Assembly (NCBI RefSeq): GCF_037658235.1
Contig: NZ_JBBJLN010000001.1
Coordinates: 404,975-468,974 of the forward strand
Direction of reading: 5' to 3'
Length of the DNA: 64,000 nt
Source: Yunchengibacter salinarum
GTDB taxonomy: Bacteria; Pseudomonadota; Alphaproteobacteria; Sphingomonadales; Kordiimonadaceae
A program made the translations under genes and the position numbers. The first letter of the stretch is position 1. Each line of letters starts with the position of its first letter. Under the pieces are notes generated by a model that searched no databases, had not been told where the DNA came from, and saw nothing but the letters and a program-made list of their open reading frames with translations. Of the stretch, positions 1 through 9,441 are shown piece by piece.

Positions 1-26
1 CCATTGATGAAGGATTGACCCCGGCC

Positions 27-1181
27 ATGGCAGGTTTTTCCCCCGATGATCGCATTCTTTTGCAGGTCTCGCGCGCGGCGGATGATGTGCGCCGGGGGGT
101 GCCGGTGATTGTCACGGCACCGGATGGCCATTTGCTGGTGCTGCCGCTGGAACTGGCGGACGGATCGGCGCTTTCCCTGTTCGATGACCTTGCGGCAGCG
201 GTGGCACTGGGCGGGAATTCCCACGGGGACAGCTTCCTGATCCTGACCGATCGCCGCGCCGAGGCGCTCGCCGTTGCGCACAAGGGGCGCCGGGCGGTGC
301 GGGTGGCGCGCTCCCGCTGGCTGACCGGCGCGGACATGCGCACCCTGGCGGACCCGCTGGCCGATCTGGCCCATCCGTTTCAGGGCCCCTTCACCCGGCT
401 GGAGGCGGACCCCCTGAAGGCCGAGGCGCCGCTTGCCGACAGGGCGGCGCTGAAGCTGATCAAGGTGGCGCGCCTGCTGCCCGCCGCCCTTGCCGTGCCC
501 GTGGCCGATGCGGCGCTCGCCGCCGATGGCCTGCTTGGGGACATGATGCGCGTGGCGGCGGCGGACGTGCTGGAAATGGACACGCTTCAGGCCCGGCGGC
601 TGACCCGCGCGGCCAGCGCCCATGTGCCGCTTCAGGCGGCGGCGGACGTGCGCCTGATCGCCTTTCGCCCGATTACCGGCGGGGTGGAGCACATCGCCAT
701 TCTGGTGGGGGACCCCAGCCCCGCCATGCCCGTTCTGACCCGCCTGCACAGCGAATGTTTTACCGGTGACCTGATCGGATCGCTGAAATGCGATTGCGGC
801 GATCAGTTGAAGGGCGCGATCAAGGCGATCAAGGCGGCGGGGGGCGGCGTAGTGCTGTATCTGGCGCAGGAAGGCCGGGGGATCGGCCTGCTGTCCAAGC
901 TCAAGGCCTATGGTTTGCAGGATCAGGGGTATGATACGGTGGATGCCAATACCCGCCTGGGCTTCGATGCGGACGAGCGCATTTTCGCCCCCGCCGCGCT
1001 GATGCTGGACAATCTGGGCTTTTCGCAGGTGCGCCTGATGACCAATAACCCGGAAAAGGTGGCGGGGCTGGAGCGCCTGGGCATCACGGTGACGGAACGG
1101 GTGCCCCATGCCTTTCCCACCAATCCGCACAATCAGGGGTATCTGGATACCAAGAAGCGGCGCAGCGGCCACCTGCTTTGA
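27..1181 (+). CDS. ribA: GTP cyclohydrolase II
   Basis: Cytosolic first step of riboflavin synthesis: GTP is opened to the diaminopyrimidine, formate and pyrophosphate. The C-terminal half (about residues 205-384) is the catalytic domain. Its zinc cysteines are visible at about 244, 255 and 257, in the C-x10-C-x-C arrangement of the family, followed by the QEGRGIGL segment and the DTVDAN stretch. The N-terminal ~200 residues are the extension usual in alphaproteobacterial RibA, which lacks a functional DHBP-synthase domain. An in-frame TTG at 15 abuts the AAGGA at 10-14, too close to be a start, so the ATG at 27 is preferred. The following L,D-transpeptidase gene begins 29 bases after the stop. 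Confidence 0.93.
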   Translation: MAGFSPDDRILLQVSRAADDVRRGVPVIVTAPDGHLLVLPLELADGSALSLFDDLAAAVALGGNSHGDSFLILTDRRAEALAVAHKGRRAVRVARSRWLTGADMRTLADPLADLAHPFQGPFTRLEADPLKAEAPLADRAALKLIKVARLLPAALAVPVADAALAADGLLGDMMRVAAADVLEMDTLQARRLTRAASAHVPLQAAADVRLIAFRPITGGVEHIAILVGDPSPAMPVLTRLHSECFTGDLIGSLKCDCGDQLKGAIKAIKAAGGGVVLYLAQEGRGIGLLSKLKAYGLQDQGYDTVDANTRLGFDADERIFAPAALMLDNLGFSQVRLMTNNPEKVAGLERLGITVTERVPHAFPTNPHNQGYLDTKKRRSGHLL

Positions 1182-1210
1182 TATGGTCCGATGACAGGGG
1201 ATCGACCGGC

Positions 1211-1759
1211 ATGACCGAATGGACCGTGACACCCGACCCGGATGATGGCCGTTATGGGCGGCTGACAGGGCCGTTGACGGATATCGCCTGCACGCTGGGC
1301 CGGGCCGGGATGGTGCCCGGTGACGGCAAGCGGGAGGGGGACGGCGCCACCCCGGCGGGCTGGCACCCGGTGCGGCGGGTTCTGTACCGCCCGGATCGGG
1401 TCGCCGCGCCGGTGACCGGCCTGCCCGTGCAGGCGCTGAGCCCGCAGGACGGCTGGTGCGACGACCCCATGAGCACGGCCTATAACATGCCGGTGCGCCT
1501 GCCCGTGCCGCTATCCCATGAGACACTCTGGCGGGACGACAACGCTTATGACCTGTTGGTGGTCCTGGGATATAATGACGACCCGCCCATTCCCGGCCTG
1601 GGCAGCGCCATTTTTCTGCACTGCCTGAAGCCGGACAATGCCCCGACCGAGGGCTGCATCGCCGTGGCGCAGCAGGACCTGGTGCGGCTGTTGCGTCAGA
1701 TGCGCCCTGGCGATGCCCTGATGGCGGGGGATGCGGATAGGGTGCTGGCCGAACCTTAG
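1211..1759 (+). CDS. L,D-transpeptidase (YkuD family)
   Basis: Predicted peptidoglycan cross-linking or lipoprotein-anchoring enzyme of the YkuD family. The catalytic signature is clear: His137 followed by TEGCIAV with the nucleophile Cys149, in a 182-residue protein. No convincing signal peptide is seen from the chosen start. This is common for the small alphaproteobacterial YkuD proteins, so the site of action is uncertain. The ATG at 1211 follows AGGGG at about 1196-1200. A TTG at 1178 in the same frame would overlap ribA and add eleven poorly conserved residues. It probably shares the ribA transcript. Confidence 0.85.
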   Translation: MTEWTVTPDPDDGRYGRLTGPLTDIACTLGRAGMVPGDGKREGDGATPAGWHPVRRVLYRPDRVAAPVTGLPVQALSPQDGWCDDPMSTAYNMPVRLPVPLSHETLWRDDNAYDLLVVLGYNDDPPIPGLGSAIFLHCLKPDNAPTEGCIAVAQQDLVRLLRQMRPGDALMAGDADRVLAEP

Positions 1760-2454
1760 GGGCGGGCGGTATCGGTTTCCCGTGGGCCGAAAAAGGCGGT
1801 GCCCACCCGGATATCATCGCTGCCCATGGCGGCGGCGGTGGCATAATCGCCGCTCATGCCCATGGACAGGCGCGCCAGCCCGTGGCGCTCCTTCAGCTTT
1901 TTCAACAGGGCGAAATGCAGCGCCGGCTCGTCATCCACCGGCGGAATGGCCATCAGGCCCGTCACATCCAGGCCCAGTTCATCGTGGCAAAGTGCCAGAA
2001 GGTCAGGCAAGTCGGCTGGCACGACACCGGTTTTCTGCTCTTCCTCGCCCGTGTTCACCTGGATCATCACCGGCAAGGGGCGCTGCTGCGCGTCCATTTC
2101 CTTTTTCAGGCGCCGGGCGATGCGGGGCCGATCCACGGTCTGGATTTCGTCGAACAGGGCCACCGCATCGGCAACCTTGTTGGATTGCAGGCCGCCGATC
2201 AGCACCAGGTGCAGATCGGGATAGGCGGCGCGGCGGTCCTGCCAGCGGCTGGCGGCCTCCTGCACGCGGTTTTCGCCATATATGCGGTGGCCCGCGGCCA
2301 ATGCCGCCTCGATCCGGTCATCGGGCTGCACCTTGGATACCGCGATCAGGCGCGGCTGGTTTTCCGGCACGCCCGCATGGGCGCAGGTGTTGCGGATGTC
2401 CGCGCGGATGGCGTCAATACGCTGCTGGATCGTGGCTGGGCTGGTGTGGGTCAT
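1756..2454 (-). CDS. yggS: YggS/PROSC family pyridoxal phosphate-binding protein
   Basis: Single-domain PLP homeostasis protein (PLPBP family) that binds pyridoxal phosphate and has no proven catalytic reaction. It has 232 residues, the usual length. The PLP lysine is in AVSKVQP (Lys41), followed by the IYGENRVQE motif typical of the family. The C-terminal LSMGMSGDY and IRVGTAFFG segments, which hold the phosphate, are intact. The gene is convergent with the L,D-transpeptidase, sharing four bases at the 3' end, and divergent from the ThiE/TenI-like gene. Confidence 0.92.
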   Translation of the reverse strand: MTHTSPATIQQRIDAIRADIRNTCAHAGVPENQPRLIAVSKVQPDDRIEAALAAGHRIYGENRVQEAASRWQDRRAAYPDLHLVLIGGLQSNKVADAVALFDEIQTVDRPRIARRLKKEMDAQQRPLPVMIQVNTGEEEQKTGVVPADLPDLLALCHDELGLDVTGLMAIPPVDDEPALHFALLKKLKERHGLARLSMGMSGDYATAAAMGSDDIRVGTAFFGPRETDTARP

Positions 2455-2559
2455 GATGGTGTTTTAGGCTGCGGAGGCGATGCGGGCAAGATCACATTTG
2501 CCCACTGGGCGCTCCTGATTGACGGACCCCGTATTGGAAACCCCCTGATCGGAAAACTC

Positions 2560-3114
2560 ATGCGTCAGATTCTCATTACCGATGCGGCCCGACAGGGTGA
2601 CCCGGCGGTGCTGGCGGCCCGGTTGCCACGGGGAAGCCTTGTCCTGCTTCGGGATTATGAGGCGCCGGATCGGCGGGCGCGGGCCACCCGGCTGGCGGCG
2701 CTGGCCCGGCAGCGCGGATTATACCTGCTGATCGCCGCGGATCATCATCTGGCCTGTCATGTGGGCGCGGCGGGGGTTCATCTGCCCGGCAGACAGCTTT
2801 GGGCGCCGGACCCGGCAGTGCTGGCGGCGCATCGGGCCGGGCGGCTCTGGCTCACCGCGGCCTGTCACGATGGGCGCGATCTGGCGCGGGCCGGGGCCTT
2901 GCATGTGGACATGGCGATCCTGTCGCCGGTTTTTCCCACCCGCAGCCATCCCGGTGGCCGTGTGCTTGGCCTGCACCGTTTTGCCCGGCTGGCCCGGTCC
3001 AGCCCGGTTCCGGTGGCGGCATTGGGGGGAATCGGGGCTGTCGGCGCACGTCGGCTCAAGGCCGTTCCGGGCGTGGTGGCCGTGGCCGGGATCGACGGGT
3101 TTCCACTGGCGTGA
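2560..3114 (+). CDS. ThiE/TenI-like thiamine phosphate synthase family protein
   Basis: A TIM-barrel protein of the thiamine phosphate synthase/TenI superfamily with 184 residues, shorter than the roughly 210 of canonical ThiE. The phosphate-loop motif SPVFPTRSHPGG is present at 122-133, and ALGGIGA follows at 154-160. In ThiE an early R-x-K binds the pyrimidine pyrophosphate. Here the equivalent LLRDYEAP keeps the Arg but has Tyr in place of the Lys, so full synthase activity is not assured. No other thi gene or TPP riboswitch is visible nearby. The start ATG at 2560 is the first Met that matches the family; longer in-frame starts would run into the yggS promoter region. Confidence 0.72.
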   Translation: MRQILITDAARQGDPAVLAARLPRGSLVLLRDYEAPDRRARATRLAALARQRGLYLLIAADHHLACHVGAAGVHLPGRQLWAPDPAVLAAHRAGRLWLTAACHDGRDLARAGALHVDMAILSPVFPTRSHPGGRVLGLHRFARLARSSPVPVAALGGIGAVGARRLKAVPGVVAVAGIDGFPLA

Positions 3115-3170
3115 CCGGGTTACTGACGGGAACGGGGTTCAGGCAGGCCGGGTCAGGCCAGTGCGCGGGT

Positions 3171-4205
3171 TCAGAATTCCAGCCGACCGCCCAGGAAAAT
3201 CATCTGCGCGCCTTCACCGGCTTCGATATTGGTCAACACCCGGTCGCCATAATCATAATAGCGCAGGCTGCCGGTCAGCCCCACCTGGCTTGTCAGGCGA
3301 TATACGGCGCCCAGTTCCACCGAGATGATGTCCCGCGCTTCGTTTTCCAGCCCCATCAGGTCTGCGCCCCGGCGATATTCGCTCATGCTCAGCCGGGCGG
3401 CCCAGCTTTGGCTTTTATAGCTGAGGCCGGCCTCAAACCCGCTGGTATCCTGGAAAAAGGGGCTGGTTTGGCGCAGGACGGAGGCATCCAGATTGAAACC
3501 CCAATACCCCACGGACAGGCCAAGATTCACTTCCCGGTCGGTGAGTGGCGAGGCAAAAGGCCCATCGGTGCGGTGCAGATTTGTGCCCGGCAGGCTGGAC
3601 CAGAGCCGATAGCCGCTTTCCAGCGACAGGGAGAGCACGTCCCGCTCCGCCGCGTCGGCATCGCCGAAGCGCAGGCCTAGGCTGCTGTGGCCATGCCGTT
3701 CCCCGATCAGGCTGTCCCGTATCGTGCCATCCGGGTGGTACAGGGAGCTGAAGTCAGGCCGTCCGGCCTGGCTGCCACTTCCCGCATCGGGGCGGCTGGT
3801 GTCCCGAAGGGTCATGAAGCCGTCTTTGTCCTGTGCGCCTTTGCGGCGCAGGGACAGGGTCAGGTCCTGATCGCTCAGCGGGGAAAAACCGGGTGCCACC
3901 GGGCCCTGGCCGTTTTGTTCCATGATGAACAGATCCAGCCGACGCATGAAATTGGAAGAGTCGAAGCGTGCCCTGTCCTTGAGTGGGGGGCTGGTCTCGG
4001 CGTCGGCGCTGCGCCGTTCGCTCGGCGCGATGGTTTCCGGCGCGGTGCCGCCCCCATCCTGCGCCAATACGGCGGGAGCAGCCGAAACGAGGGCAAGACC
4101 GGCCATCATCACACCGGCCATCAACAGCCCCGTGGCCGTGGCCGCCCCGCGCGCGCGGACTATTCGTCTTTTCCCGATGTCTTTGCTTTTGGCAAAGCCG
4201 CTCAT
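3171..4205 (-). CDS. Putative outer-membrane beta-barrel (porin-like) protein
   Basis: Protein of 344 residues with a positively charged N-terminus and a hydrophobic stretch ending in APAVLAQD, a likely Sec signal cleaved near residue 48. A polar proline/serine-rich segment follows. The C-terminal ~190 residues alternate hydrophobic and polar residues with many aromatics and end in Phe, the usual outer-membrane barrel sorting signal. This fits a small beta-barrel, possibly a diffuse porin-family member. I cannot name the substrate. The internal ATG at 4205 is chosen because it gives a proper signal peptide; 49 upstream in-frame codons do not look coding. Confidence 0.6.
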   Translation of the reverse strand: MSGFAKSKDIGKRRIVRARGAATATGLLMAGVMMAGLALVSAAPAVLAQDGGGTAPETIAPSERRSADAETSPPLKDRARFDSSNFMRRLDLFIMEQNGQGPVAPGFSPLSDQDLTLSLRRKGAQDKDGFMTLRDTSRPDAGSGSQAGRPDFSSLYHPDGTIRDSLIGERHGHSSLGLRFGDADAAERDVLSLSLESGYRLWSSLPGTNLHRTDGPFASPLTDREVNLGLSVGYWGFNLDASVLRQTSPFFQDTSGFEAGLSYKSQSWAARLSMSEYRRGADLMGLENEARDIISVELGAVYRLTSQVGLTGSLRYYDYGDRVLTNIEAGEGAQMIFLGGRLEF

Positions 4206-4531
4206 GGTTTTTGTCCCGCTCTTCCCCGTTCCGCACAGCGCCCCGAACCGGGAGATACCCTCAACCCTTATTGTGGAGTTTCGGATATAACGAGTCGAAT
4301 CCTGAATCAAGGTGGTGCGTCGAACTTCAACCATCTGTGACCTTTGCGTCACGGTTTTGCCACGTTCGCGCAGGAAGGCGGACAGGTTCGGCGCGCCGGT
4401 TTCGGGGATTCGCTCTGGTCAGGCGCAGACTGCGCCGTTATAACGCCCTGTCAAGGTCATGCGGAGCCGTGCGGGGGCGCACCTGTCGGCCGCTTTTAAT
4501 TTGAAGACAGCCCAAATCGAGGACATTAGCT
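4206..4531. other. Divergent intergenic region, 326 bases
   Basis: This gap separates the minus-strand barrel protein and the plus-strand DUF3576 lipoprotein and must hold both promoters. AT-rich hexamers such as TTATAA (4438-4443) are present, but no matched pair of -35 and -10 elements at standard spacing is convincing. I see no coding sequence, RNA gene or repeat. Confidence 0.5.
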
Positions 4532-4975
4532 ATGACCGCCATTCTTCGCGCCGCAACGATCGTGATTCTGGCGTTGAGCCTTCAGGCATGTGGCCTGTTC
4601 GGCGGCGACGATGCCAAGAAGGGCGCCTTTGGCCCCAAGACCACGGCGATCGGGGTGAACGGGTATCTTTGGCAGGCCACGATGGACACCCTGTCCTTCA
4701 TGCCGCTGGATCAGGCCGACCCGGCCGCCGCCACCATCCTGACCGACTGGCACAGCGCCCCGGAAAGCCCGGATGAGCGTGTTAAGGTCACGGTGCGTTT
4801 CCTGTCCGAAGCGCTGCGGTCGGACGGGATCAAGGTCACCGTGGTGCGCCAGACCCGCAAGGACGGCACCTGGGTTTCCGCCGATGTGCAGGCCCGCACC
4901 CCCCTGAGCGTGGAGGAGGCCATTCTCACCCGCGCCCGCCGCCTGCGGATCGAGGCGATGGAAGGCAAGGGCTGA
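4532..4975 (+). CDS. DUF3576 domain-containing lipoprotein
   Basis: A 147-residue alphaproteobacterial DUF3576 protein. A short hydrophobic N-terminus ends in the lipobox LQAC with the acylated Cys at residue 20, so it is probably an outer-membrane-anchored periplasmic lipoprotein. Family members contain the IGVNGYLWQATMDTLSFMPL-type core seen here (about 40-60) and an RTPLSVEEAILTRAR-type C-terminal helix. Function is unknown. The gene precedes leuS and lptE/holA, an arrangement that suggests an envelope role, possibly linked to LptE, but this is only inferred from context. Confidence 0.85.
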   Translation: MTAILRAATIVILALSLQACGLFGGDDAKKGAFGPKTTAIGVNGYLWQATMDTLSFMPLDQADPAAATILTDWHSAPESPDERVKVTVRFLSEALRSDGIKVTVVRQTRKDGTWVSADVQARTPLSVEEAILTRARRLRIEAMEGKG

Positions 4976-5077
4976 TCCAGCCTTTCGCCCCTGCCCTTCG
5001 CCCCTCTCGCGGGGGCAAAGCCGCCCCGCATCAGGGCCTACCGTTTCAGCCAACCCTTGAAGGACCTTACGCCAGCC

Positions 5078-7651
5078 ATGTCCCGCTATAATCCGAAGGC
5101 CACCGAAAAGAAATGGCAGGCGCTCTGGCAGGAGCGCGATACCTTCCGCACCCGTACGGACAGCGATCGCCCGCCCTATTATGTGCTGGAAATGTTTCCC
5201 TATCCGTCCGGGCGCATTCATGTGGGCCATGTGCGGAACTATACGCTGGGCGATGTGGTGGCCCGGTTTCAGCGCGCTCGTGGTTATGAAGTGCTGCATC
5301 CCATGGGGTGGGACGCCTTCGGGATGCCAGCGGAAAACGCCGCCATGGAACGCAAGGTGCACCCCGCCGACTGGACCTATGACAATATCGCCAATATGCG
5401 CGCCCAACTGAAACAGGTGGGCCTGGCCATTGACTGGAGCCGGGAGTTCGCCACCTGCGATCCCGCCTATTATGGCAAGGAGCAGGCCCTGTTTCTGGAC
5501 ATGATGGAAGCGGGCCTGGTGTATCGCAAGGACAGCATGGTCAACTGGGACCCGGTGGACATGACCGTGCTGGCCAATGAGCAGGTGATCGACGGTTGCG
5601 GCTGGCGCTCCGGCGCGCCGGTGGAGCGGCGCAGCCTGTCCCAATGGTTCCTGAAAATCACCGACTTTGCCGATGAACTGCTGGCCGGGCTGGAAGGTCT
5701 GGACCGCTGGCCGGACAAGGTGAAGCTGATGCAGGAAAACTGGATCGGTCGATCCGAAGGGCTCAGCTTTTCCTTTGATGTGGTGGGGGATGACCGCACC
5801 ATCGATGTGTACACCACCCGGCCCGACACCATTTTCGGTGCCAGTTTCTGCGCCCTGTCGCCGGATCATCCGCTAACCGCCGAACTGATGGCCGATAATG
5901 CCGATATGGCGGATTTCGTGGCCGAATGCCGCCGCATCGGCACATCCGAGGAAGAGATCGAAAAGGCGGAAAAGCGCGGCTTCGATACGGGCCTCAGGGT
6001 GCGCCACCCCCTTGATGAAAGCCGCACGCTGCCGGTCTATGTGGCCAATTTCGTTCTGATGGACTATGGCACCGGTGCCATTTTCGCCTGCCCGGCCCAC
6101 GACCAGCGGGATCTGGACTTTGCCCGCAAATACGATCTGCCCGTGCTGCCCGTGGTGGCGCCGGAAGGTGAGGGCGCCGATTTCGGCGTTGCCGACACCG
6201 CCTATACCGGCCCCGGCCACATGATCAATTCCGGCTTTCTCGACGGTCTTGCCGCCGAGGATGCCCGCGCCCGCGTGATCGACCGGGCGGAGGCCGAGGG
6301 CTGGGGCCGTCGCCAGGTCAATTACCGCCTGCGGGACTGGGGCATTTCCCGCCAGCGTTACTGGGGCACGCCGATCCCGGTGATCCATTGCAAGGCGTGC
6401 GGCCCCGTGGGCGTGCCGCGCGATCAGTTGCCGGTGGAGCTGCCGGAAGATGTGTCCTTTGAAAAGCCGGGCAATCCGCTGGATCATCACCCGCACTGGA
6501 AACATACCCACTGCCCGGAATGCGGCGCGCCGGCGGAGCGGGAAACCGATACCATGGATACCTTCGTGGACAGCAGTTGGTATTTCCTGCGCTTTGTCAC
6601 CCCGCACGCCGATGCCCCGTTCGCGCGGGAGGCCGTGGATCGCTGGCTGCCCGTGAACCAGTATATCGGCGGCATCGAGCACGCCATTCTGCACCTGCTC
6701 TATGCCCGCTTTATCACGCGGGCCCTGAAGCGGATCGGCAAGCTGGATGTGGCCGAGCCTTTCGAGGCCCTGTTCACCCAGGGCATGGTGAACCATGCCA
6801 CCTATCGGGACAGCGACAATCAGTGGGTGCTGCCGGATCTGGTCCACAAGCGGTCGGATGGTGCCCTGGTGCGTCGGGACAGCGGCCTGACCGTGACCGA
6901 GGGCCGGGCGGAAAAGATGTCCAAGTCCAAGAAAAACGTGGTGGACCCGGACGATATCATCGAACAGTACGGCGCGGATACGGCCCGCTTCTTCATGCTG
7001 TCCGACAGCCCGCCCGAACGCGATCTGCTGTGGAGCGACAGCGGCGTGGAAGGGGCCTGGCGCTTCATGCAGCGGGTCTGGCGCCTGGTGGACGGCGCCG
7101 CCGACGCTCTGGCCGGGGTGGATGTGGCAAGCCTGCCCGCCGGTGTGGCGGGCCTGTCGGATTCGGCGGCGGCACTGCGCCGAACCACCCACCGCACCAT
7201 TGCCGCCGTGACCGATGATATCGCTGCCCTGCATTTCAACAAGGCGGTGGCCCGGATCTATGAATTCGCCTCCGCCATTGCCACGCCGCCCACCGGGGCC
7301 CACGGTGAAGCCGTGCTGCGGGAAGCGCTGGAGGCGCTGGTTCTGCTGATCGGCCCGATGATGCCCCACCTGGCGGAGGAATGCTGGCAGCGGCTGGGCC
7401 ATGACGGGCTGGTGGCGGAAACCCCATGGCCCGGTTTTGAGGATGCGCTTCTGAAATCGGATAGCGTTACCCTGGCGGTTCAGGTGAATGGCAAGGTGCG
7501 CGATACGCTTGACGCGGCGCCGGATGCGGACAAGGCCCATATCGAACAGGCGGCGCTGGCCCTGGAAAAGGTGCGCCGCTTTACCGACGGCAAAACGGTC
7601 CACAAGGTGATCGTGGTTCCCGGCAAGATCGTCAATATCGTGGTGAAATAG
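5078..7651 (+). CDS. leuS: Leucyl-tRNA synthetase
   Basis: Class I aminoacyl-tRNA synthetase charging tRNA-Leu, 857 residues, normal length. The HIGH-type motif is HVGH at residues 48-51 and the KMSKS loop is at about 613-617. The CP1 editing domain lies between them and contains the conserved threonine-rich and AHDQRD motifs. The C-terminal anticodon-binding and tRNA-binding domains end in the VVPGKIVNIVV stretch typical of bacterial LeuRS. A TTG at 5057 is in frame, but the ATG at 5078 fits family N-termini (MSRYNPKATEKKWQ). lptE and holA follow closely on the same strand, a common alphaproteobacterial order. Confidence 0.97.
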   Translation: MSRYNPKATEKKWQALWQERDTFRTRTDSDRPPYYVLEMFPYPSGRIHVGHVRNYTLGDVVARFQRARGYEVLHPMGWDAFGMPAENAAMERKVHPADWTYDNIANMRAQLKQVGLAIDWSREFATCDPAYYGKEQALFLDMMEAGLVYRKDSMVNWDPVDMTVLANEQVIDGCGWRSGAPVERRSLSQWFLKITDFADELLAGLEGLDRWPDKVKLMQENWIGRSEGLSFSFDVVGDDRTIDVYTTRPDTIFGASFCALSPDHPLTAELMADNADMADFVAECRRIGTSEEEIEKAEKRGFDTGLRVRHPLDESRTLPVYVANFVLMDYGTGAIFACPAHDQRDLDFARKYDLPVLPVVAPEGEGADFGVADTAYTGPGHMINSGFLDGLAAEDARARVIDRAEAEGWGRRQVNYRLRDWGISRQRYWGTPIPVIHCKACGPVGVPRDQLPVELPEDVSFEKPGNPLDHHPHWKHTHCPECGAPAERETDTMDTFVDSSWYFLRFVTPHADAPFAREAVDRWLPVNQYIGGIEHAILHLLYARFITRALKRIGKLDVAEPFEALFTQGMVNHATYRDSDNQWVLPDLVHKRSDGALVRRDSGLTVTEGRAEKMSKSKKNVVDPDDIIEQYGADTARFFMLSDSPPERDLLWSDSGVEGAWRFMQRVWRLVDGAADALAGVDVASLPAGVAGLSDSAAALRRTTHRTIAAVTDDIAALHFNKAVARIYEFASAIATPPTGAHGEAVLREALEALVLLIGPMMPHLAEECWQRLGHDGLVAETPWPGFEDALLKSDSVTLAVQVNGKVRDTLDAAPDADKAHIEQAALALEKVRRFTDGKTVHKVIVVPGKIVNIVVK

Positions 7652-7700
7652 AACGGGAGACGGGCGCGTGCGCTGTTATCGGGCGCGGATTGGCCGCGGG

Positions 7701-8273
7701 ATGCGGGCCGCACTGCTGGTTCTGATGGTTCCGGCCCTGGCGGCGTGCGGGTTCAAGCCCCTGTATGACGGGGGCAATGAAGCGGCCCCGCTTCAGGCGC
7801 TGGACCGGATTATGGTGCCGCCGGTGAAGTCCCGCCTTGCCCAGCAGGTGCGCAACCGCATCCTGACCCGTGTTCCCGCCGCCAGCAATCCTGATTTCCG
7901 CCTTGTGATCGCGCTGGACGATGCCGTGCAGGGGTTCGGTATCCGGCCCGACGAATCGGTCACACAAGAACGGCTGACCCTCAGCCTTACGGCGCGGCTG
8001 GTACCCCTTGACCCGCCAGGGACCGAGCGGGAGCGCGCCGCGGATCGGGCCGTCTGGCGCATTACCCTGCGGGAGCGGGCCATTTATGATGTGGTCCAGA
8101 GTGACTTTTCCAATGTGATGACCCGTGAAGATACAGCCCGCCGGCTGGGTGAAGCGCTGGCGGATCGCCTTGTACGGCGGCTTGCCATGGCGTTGCGGGA
8201 AGGGGAGCTGGCGCCGGAAGATAAGCCGGAAAACGCCCGCGGGGCGGATGCGGCGGAGGGGGCGGGGCCGTGA
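7701..8273 (+). CDS. lptE: LPS assembly lipoprotein LptE
   Basis: Plug lipoprotein of the LptD/LptE outer-membrane translocon that inserts lipopolysaccharide. The signal peptide ends in the lipobox ALAAC, with the lipidated Cys at residue 16 if translation starts at the ATG at 7701. The sequence after it, GFKPLY, is the hallmark of alphaproteobacterial LptE (formerly RlpB). An in-frame GTG at 7668, 17 bases after leuS, would add eleven charged residues before the signal peptide and cannot be excluded. The 3' end overlaps holA by four bases, so translation is likely coupled. Confidence 0.88.
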   Translation: MRAALLVLMVPALAACGFKPLYDGGNEAAPLQALDRIMVPPVKSRLAQQVRNRILTRVPAASNPDFRLVIALDDAVQGFGIRPDESVTQERLTLSLTARLVPLDPPGTERERAADRAVWRITLRERAIYDVVQSDFSNVMTREDTARRLGEALADRLVRRLAMALREGELAPEDKPENARGADAAEGAGP

Positions 8274-9316
8274 AAGCCGCATCGCCCCAGCAGGTGAAAG
8301 CCGCGCTGGAGCGGCCCGATCCCGCGCTTCGGCTGATATTGCTGCATGGCAATGATGACGGCCTGATCCACGAACGCGCCCAGGCGTTTGCCCGCTGCCA
8401 TGCCGACGATCTGAGCGACCCCTTTCAGGTGGTCAGCCTGACCATGGCCGATCTACGCGATAATGTGGCGCTGTTGCAGGATGAAGTGGCCTCGCTGCCC
8501 ATGATGGGCGGGCGACGCGTGGTGCTGCTGGATGGCCGCCCCACCGCACAGAAGGACACGGAAAAGCTGGGCAAGGCGATCAAGCTGTTGCTTGCGGCGG
8601 AGGCCGGGGATGGCATCGCCATTGTGGAGGCGGGCACCGATCTGGATAACCGGGCCTCCGCCGTGCAACAGGCCATGCGCTCCAAAAAGGCGCTGGCCGT
8701 GGGGTGCTATGAAGACAGCGACCGGGATCTGGAAAGCCTGATCCGCGAGGTTCTGGGCGCCGCCGACCTGGTGCCGGATCGGGATGCCATTGCCTGGCTG
8801 GTGGACCATCTGGGCGCCAACCGCATGATCAGCCGATCCGAGCTGGAAAAGCTGGTGCTGTACAAGCTGAAAGACCCGGATCGCACCGTGACACGCGCCG
8901 ATGCGGCGTCGGTGGTGGGCAACAGCAGCGCCGGGGGGCTTGGCGATATCGCCGCCGCCGTCAGTGGCGGGCGCCTGGTTGAACTGGAAGACCGGCTGGA
9001 CCGGGCCTGGCTGGCCGGGGAAGCGCCGGCCATGGTGGTGCGCCTTGTGCAGAAGCGCTTCATGGCCCTGCATCTGGCACAGGGTTATGTGGCCGGGGGT
9101 GTGCCGCCCAAACAGGCCGCGAAGCAGGTGGGCGTGTTCTGGAAGCAGGAAGCCGCCTTCATCAGCGATATGAATCACTGGCCGGGCCGCACGCTGGAAA
9201 AGGCTCTGCTGCGTTTGTTTCAGGCGGATGTGGATAGCAAGACAACCGATTATCCGGCGGAAACGGTGGTGAACCGGCATCTGCTGGCGATCGCCTATGG
9301 CGGGCGGCGGCGCTGA
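8270..9316 (+). CDS. holA: DNA polymerase III subunit delta
   Basis: Clamp-loader delta subunit, which opens the beta clamp during replication. It has 348 residues, close to the family average. The N-terminal AAA+-like fold carries the LLHGNDDGLI loop and the RRVVLLDG strand. The C-terminal collar region contains the LARLVQKRF-like and FWKQEAAF segments found in alphaproteobacterial HolA. It starts with GTG in the sequence GTGA, overlapping the lptE stop. It is the last gene of the leuS-lptE-holA run and is convergent with secB. Confidence 0.92.
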   Translation: MKAASPQQVKAALERPDPALRLILLHGNDDGLIHERAQAFARCHADDLSDPFQVVSLTMADLRDNVALLQDEVASLPMMGGRRVVLLDGRPTAQKDTEKLGKAIKLLLAAEAGDGIAIVEAGTDLDNRASAVQQAMRSKKALAVGCYEDSDRDLESLIREVLGAADLVPDRDAIAWLVDHLGANRMISRSELEKLVLYKLKDPDRTVTRADAASVVGNSSAGGLGDIAAAVSGGRLVELEDRLDRAWLAGEAPAMVVRLVQKRFMALHLAQGYVAGGVPPKQAAKQVGVFWKQEAAFISDMNHWPGRTLEKALLRLFQADVDSKTTDYPAETVVNRHLLAIAYGGRRR

Positions 9317-9441
9317 GCGGCGGGCCGCCCTGTTGCCCTGCCTTGGGCGTTATGTTTTTCGGCGCTGAAGCAGTATGGCGGGGCCTGTAAGTCGCGGCCC
9401 CGCCCTGATTGCCTTGCGGCCTGTGCTGCCCGTATGGGGTT

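Noticed and set aside
15..26. TTG start for ribA
   Set aside because: It directly abuts the ribosome-binding sequence with no spacing. The ATG at 27 is better placed.
2455..2559. TPP riboswitch upstream of the ThiE/TenI-like gene
   Set aside because: The divergent gap is only 105 bases and shows no THI-box-like sequence.
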